A stretch of DNA of 60,084 nt from JAPUDQ01 sp039916485 (lineage in GTDB: Bacteria > Patescibacteriota > Saccharimonadia > Saccharimonadales > Saccharimonadaceae). Under the pieces are notes generated by a model. It was not told where the DNA came from and did no database searches. It saw only the letters and a list, made by a program, of their open reading frames with translations. The translations under genes and the position numbers were made by a program. This document shows, piece after piece, positions 51,486 through 59,227 of this stretch (position 1 is its first letter; each line of letters starts with the position of its first letter). Location: NCBI GenBank assembly GCA_039916485.1, contig JBDSLH010000004.1:1-60084 (forward strand), written 5' to 3'.

Positions 51486-51514
51486 AATATAATCCTGTTT
51501 TTATTGTAAATCAA
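51486..51514 (-). promoter_or_regulatory. Promoter of the structured RNA
   Basis: Minus strand: TTGATT (51509-51514), exactly 17 bases, then TATATT (51486-51491). Predicted start near 51480, placing the first closing stem at the 5' end of the RNA. Confidence 0.6.
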
Positions 51515-51603
51515 GACTTTTTGTGTAGAATTTTCATGTATTTTTGGCAACAATAAATCCCTGTACCTATACTTGATAGAGGTCGTTCAGGTATACTGCT
51601 TAT

Positions 51604-51870
51604 ATGACGACCAAACAAATTTCTAGCGGTGTTGTACATGAAATTCCCCAAGATTTATATGTAGCGCTTGTCTCTGATGAGGCAGTTCTTGAACGCTGGG
51701 AAGATTTAACCCCACTCGCTCGAAATGAATGGATATGCTGGGTTATATCAAATAAACTTCCCGAAACTCGGTCTAGCCATATTGATAGAATAGTAACCGA
51801 ACTACTCGAGGGCAAGCGTCGCCCTTGCTGCTGGATGGGATGCAATCATCGAGATAAAACTGGTAAATAG
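51604..51870 (+). CDS. YdeI/OmdA-like small protein
   Basis: An 88-residue protein with the OmdA-type signature: VLERWEDLTPLARNEWICWV (about residues 28-47), the ETRSSHIDRIV element, and the ending RRPCCWMGC. This group is annotated as bacteriocin-protection or YdeI/OmpD-associated without known biochemistry. A TATACT -10 about 8 bases before the ATG gives a leaderless start. It is preceded by the divergent RNA gene. Confidence 0.75.
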   Translation: MTTKQISSGVVHEIPQDLYVALVSDEAVLERWEDLTPLARNEWICWVISNKLPETRSSHIDRIVTELLEGKRRPCCWMGCNHRDKTGK

Positions 51871-51912
51871 TTTTCTACGGATGCCAGATACTATCACGAG
51901 TATTATAGAGTT

Positions 51913-52215
51913 ATGAACATCGAATTACTGCCCCTACACGAAGCTGTTTCAAATTTTAACTTTTTAGTTGCTATAGGACTCTTCATTTTCTATCTATTCG
52001 TTGAGATGCTCGATTCATCGTTAACATTTTCACTCACTCAACATAAATCACTCAGATCAGCAGTCGTCACGTTTATTTTATACACCACTCTTGCTGTGGA
52101 GATTGCAGCAGTGGTTTCAAATTATTTATATGTGTTTCCTCTGGCACTTGGTGCAGCCCTTGGGTCCTATCTCGTCGTCGAATACGAGAAGAAAAAGCGT
52201 CCGATAAAAAGCTAG
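51913..52215 (+). CDS. Small membrane protein, DUF-type
   Basis: A 100-residue protein with three hydrophobic segments and a basic tail (EYEKKKRPIKS). FALTQHK-type loops and the GAALGSYL element near the end vaguely resemble DUF2179/DUF5698-like membrane proteins. The match is weak; treat as hypothetical. It follows the YdeI-like gene by 42 bases and may be cotranscribed. Confidence 0.5.
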   Translation: MNIELLPLHEAVSNFNFLVAIGLFIFYLFVEMLDSSLTFSLTQHKSLRSAVVTFILYTTLAVEIAAVVSNYLYVFPLALGAALGSYLVVEYEKKKRPIKS

Positions 52216-52262
52216 TTAGCTGTAAGATGTATTACCTGTAGTAACTGTTTGAGAGACAGCGA

Positions 52263-53153
52263 TTAACTATTCGTTCGAGTCTTGAGATATGCTCGGAGTA
52301 ATATCACTGCACCAAGTGCACTCACGGCTGAAACAATAGCAATTAGTAGGAGTGTATTTACGCCAGTCTCCGCCAGAAGGGGTACGCTGGTAGTAGGTGG
52401 TGTCGGAGTTGATGGCCCCGAGGCTATAGGAGCACACGTTGATGTTGATATTGTGTCAGAACTTGTTGAAACGGTACCGCCGAACGCTAGTGCTTTGCCC
52501 GTCCATGTTACATTGTTACCGCTCGTTATCCCAGGAGCAGCAATAATTGTACCCCTAAACGTAGAATTTGCTCCAAGGGTCGATGCCTGTGTTGGAGTCC
52601 ACCATACATCACACACAGTTGCACCATTACTCAAAACTACCTGCGAGTTCGCACTTGTTGTTAGTGCTCCGTCCATTCGGAATATATACGTACCCGCTCC
52701 ATCAAGGGTGATCGTACCTCCGCCACCTATACTGGCCGCACCCGTAATACAGTACACACCAGGTGTATAGACACCAACTGGTCCGTGGGTAGTATCAGAA
52801 GCCAGGTCGATAGGACCAGGGGCGAAGTTAAACGTACACGGCTGTGAAGCTAGTGCACTAAGCGCCACACCTTGGTCGATGCCGGCTTGGTTATATGTAG
52901 AGTCAGCAACATGGGTGTTGCCATTGACGGTTGGTTGCATCGCAGGGCCAGATGTGTACCCCAGATCACCTGTCAGTGTCGTCCCACCTGTTGTGTTCAC
53001 GTAACTGTCAGATAGTATGACAAACGAGTCAGCGGCCCCGAGGAGTGGAGATGTTGCCGCCTGTACCACAGATGCGCCCACAAACAGTGAGAGCACAAAT
53101 GATAGTACGATCGTGCCTTTTGCAAAGCTTGAAATCCTATTAAAGTGTTTCAT
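52263..53153 (-). CDS. DUF3494 ice-binding-like protein with LAETG sorting-like signal
   Basis: A 296-residue protein: signal peptide (about residues 12-33, cleavage near VQA-ATS), then DUF3494-type motifs (SFVILSDSYVNTTG, TLTGDLGYTSGP, AGVYCITGA, TLDGAGTYIFRMDG) and a Pro/Thr linker. The C-terminus is LAETGVNTLL, a hydrophobic stretch and a basic tail (KTR): the layout of a sortase substrate with LAETG in place of LPxTG. DUF3494 proteins are ice-binding or adhesion proteins; the role here is unknown. No sortase gene lies in the window. Confidence 0.8.
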   Translation of the reverse strand: MKHFNRISSFAKGTIVLSFVLSLFVGASVVQAATSPLLGAADSFVILSDSYVNTTGGTTLTGDLGYTSGPAMQPTVNGNTHVADSTYNQAGIDQGVALSALASQPCTFNFAPGPIDLASDTTHGPVGVYTPGVYCITGAASIGGGGTITLDGAGTYIFRMDGALTTSANSQVVLSNGATVCDVWWTPTQASTLGANSTFRGTIIAAPGITSGNNVTWTGKALAFGGTVSTSSDTISTSTCAPIASGPSTPTPPTTSVPLLAETGVNTLLLIAIVSAVSALGAVILLRAYLKTRTNS

Positions 53154-53283
53154 ATGTTCAAGCCTTCTTCAAATTTGAGATTATGTCTAAATTATAGTAT
53201 CTTTCGCCTCCTAACCTTAGCACACATCCTAAAATTACTAGCATTAGCGCAATGGTAACCTGACATACCGTGACGAATTGTTA

Positions 53284-53805
53284 TTATTTTGGTGCTTTTA
53301 GTTGCTTCACCTGATCTTTGCACCACCATGACCAAACATCATGTTGGTCATTTGTTGATTCGTTGACGAACTCACGCCATGTTAGCCACTTGTATGCTGA
53401 TACTTCCTCCGGATTTGGATTTGGTTCGGCACTTGCTCGTGCATAAAACACCGGACAAAATTCATTTTCGATGATGCCATTATACGGAGGTGTTGTATAT
53501 CGAAAGTTGGGCAGTTTCACTTCAACATCAGTGACCTCTATACCGAGCTCGTACATTGCCCGTCGCCTGATGGCATCGTCAAATGATTCACCAGGGCCTG
53601 GGTGTCCACAGACGCTATTTGTCCATACCGATGGCCAGACTTTTTTGCTGTTTGCCCTTCGAGTGACTAAAACTTTACCATCTTCATTAAAAATATAACA
53701 AGAAAATCCTAAATGTAATTTAGTAATACCAGTATGACTCGCTAACTTTTCACCGGTTTCACCCGTCGGGTTGCCTTGTTCGTCTACAAAAACTATATAT
53801 TCCAT
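53284..53805 (-). CDS. idi: Isopentenyl-diphosphate delta-isomerase, type 1
   Basis: A 173-residue Nudix-fold enzyme that interconverts IPP and DMAPP. The motifs HLGFSCYIFN (near residue 31), the catalytic Cys in WTNSVCGHPGPGES (about residue 66), and a catalytic Glu in the EN element (FC near 115) match type 1 Idi. A type 1 Idi implies isoprenoid use, for undecaprenyl carriers. Other pathway genes are not in this window. It is monocistronic-looking. Confidence 0.88.
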   Translation of the reverse strand: MEYIVFVDEQGNPTGETGEKLASHTGITKLHLGFSCYIFNEDGKVLVTRRANSKKVWPSVWTNSVCGHPGPGESFDDAIRRRAMYELGIEVTDVEVKLPNFRYTTPPYNGIIENEFCPVFYARASAEPNPNPEEVSAYKWLTWREFVNESTNDQHDVWSWWCKDQVKQLKAPK

Positions 53806-53870
53806 ATCATAAGTATACTATCCTACCAGGCGTGTGCTTGTTCGTACTTGAAGTCTAATACCCTGGGTCA

Positions 53871-54410
53871 TCATGGTTGCTTGCAAAGCTCTGCAAGCTT
53901 AATAGTAGTATTAGCATTACGTATAGTTACAGATTGATACGCCTTAGTACTGACAATTTTGCTATAGCGTGTGCGACTAAATGTCTCAATAGGCGCAGAC
54001 CAAAAGATTATGGGGTGGTACGCAGCGACTTGTTCGTATTCTGGCTTTGCCTCACCCACCTCTTCCATTATTTCTTCCGCTCTTTTTGGAGCAATCACAT
54101 ATATAGCGTTATGTTTGCCTTCACCTCTATTCCACCAATGAGGGGCATGTTCTAACGATTCCAGTAATTCAGCAGCTGTAATAACTGAACATACTATATG
54201 AAAACCAAATGTCTTTTCCATCTCCGCTTCGCACATTTCAACCAGTTTGACCTTGTTAGTCTTGGTCGTTTCAAAGATCACATTGCCCGAGTTAATATAT
54301 GTAGCAACATTTTTGAAACCTACCTGTTCGAAACAACTTTTAAGTTCAACCATCGGCACTTTATTGTTGCCGCCAACATTTATGCCACGGAGCAATGCGA
54401 TATATTTCAT
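53871..54410 (-). CDS. DUF1697 protein
   Basis: A 179-residue protein with the DUF1697 pattern: N-terminal YIALLRGINVGGNNKVPM, then ATYINSGNVIF, and a C-terminal SRTRYSKIVS..TIRNANTT. The family is uncharacterised but widespread in bacteria, often near stress or resistance genes. No catalytic residues can be proposed with confidence. The next gene on this strand (DoxX-like) is 14 bases away. Confidence 0.85.
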   Translation of the reverse strand: MKYIALLRGINVGGNNKVPMVELKSCFEQVGFKNVATYINSGNVIFETTKTNKVKLVEMCEAEMEKTFGFHIVCSVITAAELLESLEHAPHWWNRGEGKHNAIYVIAPKRAEEIMEEVGEAKPEYEQVAAYHPIIFWSAPIETFSRTRYSKIVSTKAYQSVTIRNANTTIKLAELCKQP

Positions 54411-54424
54411 ATAGTAATTATAGA

Positions 54425-54907
54425 TCAGTCGTTAGGTCTTTGGTTTGAAAGAGGTGTTGTGGATGCTGCGATGCCAATTGCTACAGCAATTACCACCGCA
54501 TTTTTAATAATATATTGGCCTTCTAACGTAGGGACCATAAATGATTGCCAAGTGTATTCTGGGACAAGCACGAGTGGTGAACAAACTATAACCATATGGA
54601 ATAGTAGGAGCGGTATAACGATTCTTGTCAGCTTTGGGAATAGAAATAGTATTCCGACAATACATTCTAATACAGCGATGGCATAAAACAGAGGCTCAAA
54701 GTACTGCATACCAACAGTTTTAGCTGTTAGCGCCTCTGCGAGAGGGCTAGCTGGACTCAAACCAAGTAATTTGATGAAACCAAACCAGAAAAATATAAGA
54801 AAGATAGAAAATCTAGCTACTGGCTGAAACGTTCGGTTAAAAAACGCGATTAACTTTAGATCGAATGCCTGAATGTCTATTTTTTTATGTTTCATGTATG
54901 TACTCAT
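54425..54907 (-). CDS. DoxX-like membrane protein
   Basis: A 160-residue membrane protein with four hydrophobic segments. The FWFGFIKLLGLSP element with a preceding aromatic-rich helix resembles the DoxX/YkgB-type family. The C-terminus ends in a hydrophilic tail. The start may be the first Met or the one four residues in. Its role is unknown; DoxX proteins are linked to redox and sulfur stress in some bacteria. Confidence 0.65.
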   Translation of the reverse strand: MSTYMKHKKIDIQAFDLKLIAFFNRTFQPVARFSIFLIFFWFGFIKLLGLSPASPLAEALTAKTVGMQYFEPLFYAIAVLECIVGILFLFPKLTRIVIPLLLFHMVIVCSPLVLVPEYTWQSFMVPTLEGQYIIKNAVVIAVAIGIAASTTPLSNQRPND

Positions 54908-54913
54908 TAAAGC

Positions 54914-54940
54914 AAAAACACTCTGTTTTCACAAAGTGTT
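54914..54940 (-). terminator. Terminator of MarR regulator 2
   Basis: Minus strand: AACACTTTGT, tetraloop GAAA, ACAGAGTGTT, then TTTTGC. A 10-bp stem with one G-U pair and a T-run, 20 bases past the MarR2 stop. Confidence 0.75.
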
Positions 54941-54959
54941 CGTGTACTTAAGGCACCTG

Positions 54960-55400
54960 TTACTTTAGATCACTTATCTTTGAAAGAACATTTACATAAT
55001 TTGCGAGTTCTTCATGAGTAATCTTTTCATACAATCGTTCTCTAAGGTGACTCCTCAGATGATTTTCAATTTCGTTACATGTTTTATTATAACGTGGATT
55101 TACAGATACTAATTTCGTCCGAGCATCATATTTGTGCTCTCTCTTATTCAGTATATCTCTTGATTCAAGTAAATTGACTGTTGTGGTCATATAAGCAAGT
55201 GTAGTATCGAGTTTCTTTGCCAGATCACTGAGGCGGATGCCTTCTTGCCCTGAGTCTAATACAGTGCCAATGGTAAACCACTGCATACAACTTAGATTGT
55301 AGTCACGGAGAGCATGAGCAGTATGGAGTTTAACAATACGGTATGCGCTTGCTTGAGTCACCCCTGAGTGGTAGGTTGTAATTTTACTTAATGCTGACAT
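54960..55400 (-). CDS. MarR-family transcriptional regulator 2
   Basis: A 146-residue paralogue of the protein at 48629; the HTH core is IRLSDLAKKLDTTLAYMTTTVNLLESRDIL, with the same Cys before MQWFTIGTVLD. The conserved Cys suggests a thiol- or copper-responsive switch. It lies beside cupredoxin-like genes on the same strand; the genes are separated by only 29 bases, so a common transcript is likely. Regulation of the copper/redox genes is inferred. Confidence 0.85.
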   Translation of the reverse strand: MSALSKITTYHSGVTQASAYRIVKLHTAHALRDYNLSCMQWFTIGTVLDSGQEGIRLSDLAKKLDTTLAYMTTTVNLLESRDILNKREHKYDARTKLVSVNPRYNKTCNEIENHLRSHLRERLYEKITHEELANYVNVLSKISDLK

Positions 55401-55429
55401 AAGTTATATAAAATATAATATGGATACTA

Positions 55430-55948
55430 CTATATTCCTTGTTTAGCGCCCGGTTGATACACAACAACCAACACATTGATATTAGGATTATGGTGATCGT
55501 GGAAGAAATATGTTCCAACTTTATCAAACCTGACTCGCCATGCTTCATTCGCACCAAAATCACCTGAGTTAGTAGCGCTTATGTGCTCGTGCTCAGTACC
55601 ACCCTGACCAAGTGCTATACGATGCTTGTTATCATCTTTTGTATTAAACTGTAATACCTGACCGACCGTAAGATACACTTCTTCAGGTGAGGCTTTGTCA
55701 GCAAACAGATCAATATTTTTATCTGCCTTCACGGTACTTAGTGACGAATCCGTTACGATACTCGCGTTTTGCCCACCTCCGTGATCTGAATTAGTGACAT
55801 GTGTTTGGTCATCGTCATGATGACTTACTTCAGTGGCTTTATCGTGATCCATCATACTTGATATTGCGAAAGTCGTACCAAATCCTACAAGTAACGCTGC
55901 TGCTATAATCACAGTGATAAACATTTTGCTGCTATGTAATAATTTCAT
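55430..55948 (-). CDS. Cupredoxin-like exported protein (His-rich)
   Basis: A 172-residue protein with a signal/anchor segment (about residues 10-30), a His/Asp-rich linker (HHDDD, HGG) and a C-terminal cupredoxin-like domain. Typical copper ligands are the His in KHRIAL and the HDHH cluster near residue 151; the Cys of blue copper proteins is absent, so a type 2 or His-only site is likely. It is next to another cupredoxin, with only 8 bases between them. Confidence 0.65.
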   Translation of the reverse strand: MKLLHSSKMFITVIIAAALLVGFGTTFAISSMMDHDKATEVSHHDDDQTHVTNSDHGGGQNASIVTDSSLSTVKADKNIDLFADKASPEEVYLTVGQVLQFNTKDDNKHRIALGQGGTEHEHISATNSGDFGANEAWRVRFDKVGTYFFHDHHNPNINVLVVVYQPGAKQGI

Positions 55949-55956
55949 ATACTCTC

Positions 55957-56379
55957 CTACTCAGTAACGATGACTTTAGCTTTCATAAAAGGGTGCGGTT
56001 CACAAAAATAAGTAAATTCGCCTGATTTATCGAAGGTAAATTTCAGTTCTTCACCATTTCCGATCAACTTACTGTCTTCAACTTTACCAACACTGTCATC
56101 ATCAAAAATAACATTATGCTTGGCCGTATCTTGATTTTTCCACGTTACCGTCGTACCTTTTTTGACAGTAATTTCTTTCTGTTCAAATTCTAAGTCATCC
56201 ATAACAACAGTATTTGGCGCAACCATCATAGTATCTGAATTGTTACTAGAGTTTTTGTTATCCATATTCATCGAGCCCATGTCATTTGATCCTGAGTTAT
56301 TGCGATTTACTGCGAATACTCCCAAGCCCACAATGACTAGAGTTACGATGGCTATGCTAATTACTGATGATTTGTTCAT
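55957..56379 (-). CDS. Plastocyanin/azurin-like blue copper protein
   Basis: A 140-residue exported protein with an N-terminal anchor (about residues 5-25), a Met/Asn/Ser-rich linker and a cupredoxin domain. The copper ligands are complete for a type 1 site: His in TAKHNVI, then CEPHPFM, giving Cys-x2-His-x2-Met. Electron transfer or copper delivery outside the membrane is the family role. A strong hairpin lies between it and the upstream gene. Confidence 0.88.
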   Translation of the reverse strand: MNKSSVISIAIVTLVIVGLGVFAVNRNNSGSNDMGSMNMDNKNSSNNSDTMMVAPNTVVMDDLEFEQKEITVKKGTTVTWKNQDTAKHNVIFDDDSVGKVEDSKLIGNGEELKFTFDKSGEFTYFCEPHPFMKAKVIVTE

Positions 56380-56408
56380 TTTATATTCCTTTCTAAATTA
56401 TATTTGGT

Positions 56409-56437
56409 GCAGAAAGGGTGTTTGCCACCCTTTCTGC
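56409..56437. terminator. Hairpin between copper-region genes
   Basis: GCAGAAAGGGTG, a 5-base loop and the perfect 12-bp complement. It lies between two minus-strand genes, about 34 bases past the stop of the helical protein gene. There is no clear T-run on the minus strand, so it may be a terminator or a processing/stability element. Confidence 0.6.
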
Positions 56438-56470
56438 GTTCTCTAATACGTTATATTAACCATTTACATA

Positions 56471-57172
56471 TTACTGCATTGATGCAGAACCAGAGAACTT
56501 GTCTGGGCTTTGCTTGACGATCGCACCAGAAAGAGTGTTTGCAATTGTACCAATCTGTGTACGTGCATCACGTTCCGCTTGGTATGATCCCTCTAAGTCG
56601 CCAGCACCGTACTTGTCGACTGCGCTCTTAAGAAGTCCGACGTGCTCAGTAATTAACTGTGCAACGGCATCTTTTGGTAGGTTAGGGTTCGCGCCACTAA
56701 AGAATGTTGAAATCGCATCGACATAACCGTTTAGGTTCGTAACTGCTTTTTCCATTCCAGCTGTATCACCGGCTTTTGCAGCTACTGTGTAGTCTACAAA
56801 GAAACCGATGTGGCTTGCCCAAATTTCTTTGAACTTAGCGCCAGCTTCATCACCATACACACTGCCGACTGCAGCTGAGATGTCATCGGTATTTTGACCG
56901 AGTGATCCAGCGGCTGCATCGAAGTTCCGAGCACCATCAAATCCAGCACGAGTTGCTGCTGAAGCTAACGACACGTGTTCTTGCTGAAGACCGTTGAGTA
57001 ATACTCTTAGATCAGCTGCTTTAGTATCTGCTGTTGGAGCATTACTTGAAACGCTAGCATTGCTTCCTTCATCGTGCATTTGATCCTTTAAAGCGTATCC
57101 ACCTACGCCACCTAGTACTAGTGCAACAACTGCGGCAACCGCAATCATTGTGTTTTTATTACTATCTTGCAT
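56471..57172 (-). CDS. Exported helical protein of a copper-associated type
   Basis: A 233-residue protein with an N-terminal TM anchor (about residues 8-26), a Ser/Ala linker, and a C-terminal helical domain (about 50-225) with repeated elements such as QEHVSLASAATRAGFDG and HIGFFVDYTVAAKAGDT, two tandem-like repeats with conserved His. I recall similar helical domains in exported bacterial proteins near copper genes, but I cannot name a family. Location beside two cupredoxins supports a copper or redox role. Confidence 0.65.
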   Translation of the reverse strand: MQDSNKNTMIAVAAVVALVLGGVGGYALKDQMHDEGSNASVSSNAPTADTKAADLRVLLNGLQQEHVSLASAATRAGFDGARNFDAAAGSLGQNTDDISAAVGSVYGDEAGAKFKEIWASHIGFFVDYTVAAKAGDTAGMEKAVTNLNGYVDAISTFFSGANPNLPKDAVAQLITEHVGLLKSAVDKYGAGDLEGSYQAERDARTQIGTIANTLSGAIVKQSPDKFSGSASMQ

Positions 57173-57224
57173 AAAACCTCCTATTAATTGGTTATGTACT
57201 TTGTACTATATATGCATTAGTTAA

Positions 57225-57233
57225 TAAAGTAAA
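57225..57233. promoter_or_regulatory. TAAAGTAAA half-site like the MarR1 operator
   Basis: TAAAGTAAA at 57225-57233 matches one arm of the large palindrome at 48562-48593. The second arm is poor here. It lies about 50 bases upstream of the helical-protein gene start. Confidence 0.35.
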
Positions 57234-57344
57234 GTATATTTTATCATTTTGTAATCTACCATACACTTTTACTGTTAATTCTAAACTTACACTCTAGTAT
57301 CTCACTATCTGTAAGTGACTCTTATGAGCGAATCGTAGGGTATA

Positions 57345-57977
57345 TTACTTTTTGTTCTGATATTTTAAAACGTAAATTCGAACAATACATGCGATCAATG
57401 TAATTATATAGAAGTACCACACGTACTTAAACCAGCCACTTTGTAAGTGTTGGCCAAGCTGCAAACTATGAATTGCTATCAGCAGAATCGAAACATCAGA
57501 AATAACAGCCATATATTTCCACCAAGTCTTTTTACCAAAAAACCGCTTTGACTCAAATGTGAGTAAGCCTGCAAGACCTATTACTCCGAGCGATACAAAC
57601 ATAACATCCGCTGAGCTGACGTAATCAGTATAACTTCCTGGAGGCAAGCCACTGCCTTGACGGTATAACTGGGCAATTAATAATGCTGGGTGCAGTAAAA
57701 TAAGTGCTAAAACCGCAGTACTGGTTATTGTAAATGATCTTTTAGTACTGGCGCCCGGGAACCACGTGTCTCTTATAAAACCACTCACGTAGTGCACCCA
57801 CATAAGCGAAAAAGCAATTAACCCAAAAAGTGGAAAGATTGTTAAGGCGCCTACATTATCTAAGCTCCAATTTAACTGTTCCCCCCATATGTATATTGCT
57901 AACATTGAAACTAGCCCATACAGCGACCATAAAATAGTATCTAGTCTTTTATTGTTTTGGGGCTGTATATCTTGCAT
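57345..57977 (-). CDS. Multi-TM membrane protein, possibly heme/ferric-reductase-like
   Basis: A 210-residue protein with six hydrophobic segments. His residues occur near helix ends: WVHYVSG (about residue 62), LHPALL (about 97), and HSLQLGQHLQ (about 166-173). These could bind heme as in ferric reductase-like membrane domains, but no family signature is certain. It lies at the far end of the copper/redox group, with a 170-base promoter region to the helical protein. Confidence 0.5.
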   Translation of the reverse strand: MQDIQPQNNKRLDTILWSLYGLVSMLAIYIWGEQLNWSLDNVGALTIFPLFGLIAFSLMWVHYVSGFIRDTWFPGASTKRSFTITSTAVLALILLHPALLIAQLYRQGSGLPPGSYTDYVSSADVMFVSLGVIGLAGLLTFESKRFFGKKTWWKYMAVISDVSILLIAIHSLQLGQHLQSGWFKYVWYFYIITLIACIVRIYVLKYQNKK

Positions 57978-58175
57978 AATTTTAGTATATCCTACACTTC
58001 ATTAAATGATAGCTATTTTTTGAATTATTGCTTGAGTTGAAGTATGGTACAAACAATCCATACCGATAGCGCATCAAAAACAAAAATCCTGTGTTATCAC
58101 AAAGTGCTACTATATTTACCCTCGGTGAGTACGTCACCAGAGCGATTAGCTTGAATCAGTCTAAGTTGACAGTTT
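57978..58175. other. Intergenic region without a gene
   Basis: About 200 bases with no ORF of note and no clear hairpin. An ACAAAGTG stretch at about 58096 resembles part of the MarR2 terminator but is not followed by a stem. Confidence 0.5.
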
Positions 58176-58442
58176 CTAAACATAGACGGGCCCGAGCAAA
58201 CAATTGATGTTCGGATGATTTGACCCCTCATTTTCTTCTGGAAAATGACATCCAGTAAGCCAAAAATCGCTAATCATGTCTCCTATTCGCCCGTCTTGGA
58301 TATGCTCCATACACACATCTCGTTCTTTTCCTTCCTCGGGAAATTCAGGTACGTCCATATGATGAGTCATAGGTTTGTCATTTAAGCTTATCTCTCCATA
58401 TGGAGGTATTTCTGGATTAAGCGGACCGATATTCTTATTCAT
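58176..58442 (-). CDS. Hypothetical small protein
   Basis: An 88-residue acidic, Pro/Asn-rich soluble protein with three cysteines. I do not recognise it. ATG 58442 is chosen because GGAG lies about 9 bases upstream; a TTG at 58457 is another in-frame start. It overlaps the end of the YdeI-like gene (58435-58875) by 8 bases and is probably coupled to it. Confidence 0.55.
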   Translation of the reverse strand: MNKNIGPLNPEIPPYGEISLNDKPMTHHMDVPEFPEEGKERDVCMEHIQDGRIGDMISDFWLTGCHFPEENEGSNHPNINCLLGPVYV

Positions 58443-58875
58443 GCGATAGTTCTCCAATTATTTTATCGATACGACGTGTTTTTGTGACTAGGGCTTTTGC
58501 TTCTGCGACTTGTCGAGCGAATTCTTTCCGTTTCGAGTATATTTGCTTATCAAACACTTCGCTCAGGCTTGCACCCCGTAAAGCCTGATCTAGTTCATCG
58601 GGGATTTCGACAACTCTATACCCAGCATCCAGCTCGAGAGTCACCTCTACCGTGTCACCTGAGTCTACACCTGCTTGTAATCGATCTCGCATTGGGAATA
58701 CCACCATGCACATCCCGTCCATCACCGTAGCTGTACTTTGATACGTATAGCCTTTGATAGTCACCTTGAGCGGAGCACGCTTATTGCCTCCGATTGCACG
58801 TAACACATCATCTGGGATCTCTATAGATGCATGCTTACCAAAACCTAATATCGTAGTGGCGTACGTCGTTTTCAT
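58435..58875 (-). CDS. YdeI-like protein with DUF1905 domain
   Basis: A 146-residue protein: residues about 1-90 match DUF1905 (FGKHASIEIPDDV, then VVFPMRDRLQAGVDSGDTVEVTLELD), followed by a YdeI/OmdA-like end (VVEIPDELDQAL, then helical). The fusion of these two is common. Family function is unknown. It couples by 8 bases to the small gene downstream. Confidence 0.85.
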   Translation of the reverse strand: MKTTYATTILGFGKHASIEIPDDVLRAIGGNKRAPLKVTIKGYTYQSTATVMDGMCMVVFPMRDRLQAGVDSGDTVEVTLELDAGYRVVEIPDELDQALRGASLSEVFDKQIYSKRKEFARQVAEAKALVTKTRRIDKIIGELSHE

Positions 58876-58946
58876 TTTCTTACTATAGCAAATAGCTAAC
58901 GTGTTCGGTATCGACGCAGTTTGGATCTCACCTTTATACTGACCAA

Positions 58947-59139
58947 TTATTTTCTAGAACGGTTATTCAAATTCATTGATGCGCCAAACACTGCGATAGC
59001 GAGTAGCAGCAAAACAATACCTGCTACTTGCAGAATATCTATTCTCGCTAAGTATCATTGCCAAAAAGATACCGGGGAATAGTAGAGCAAATCCAATAGT
59101 CATAAACTCGCTGTGCTTCATTTTATGTAGTTTCTTCAT
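58947..59139 (-). pseudogene. Small two-TM protein gene broken by a frameshift
   Basis: From ATG 59139 on the minus strand the reading gives MKKLHKMKHSEFM and one TM (GFALLFPGIFLAMILS). It then runs into an unlikely tail and stops. The +1 frame from near 59045 gives a second clean TM (QVGIVLLLLAIAVFGA) and a stop at 58947. Removing one base near GAGAATAGA restores a single ~63-residue two-TM protein. It may be a real mutation or a sequencing error. Confidence 0.55.
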
Positions 59140-59227
59140 GTGGCTAATTATAGCAAATGGTCGAACTCGAAGGTTGGCTTTTGCTATGATAGAAATGAAA
59201 CTAAATAGTTCTAAGGAGAATCATATA

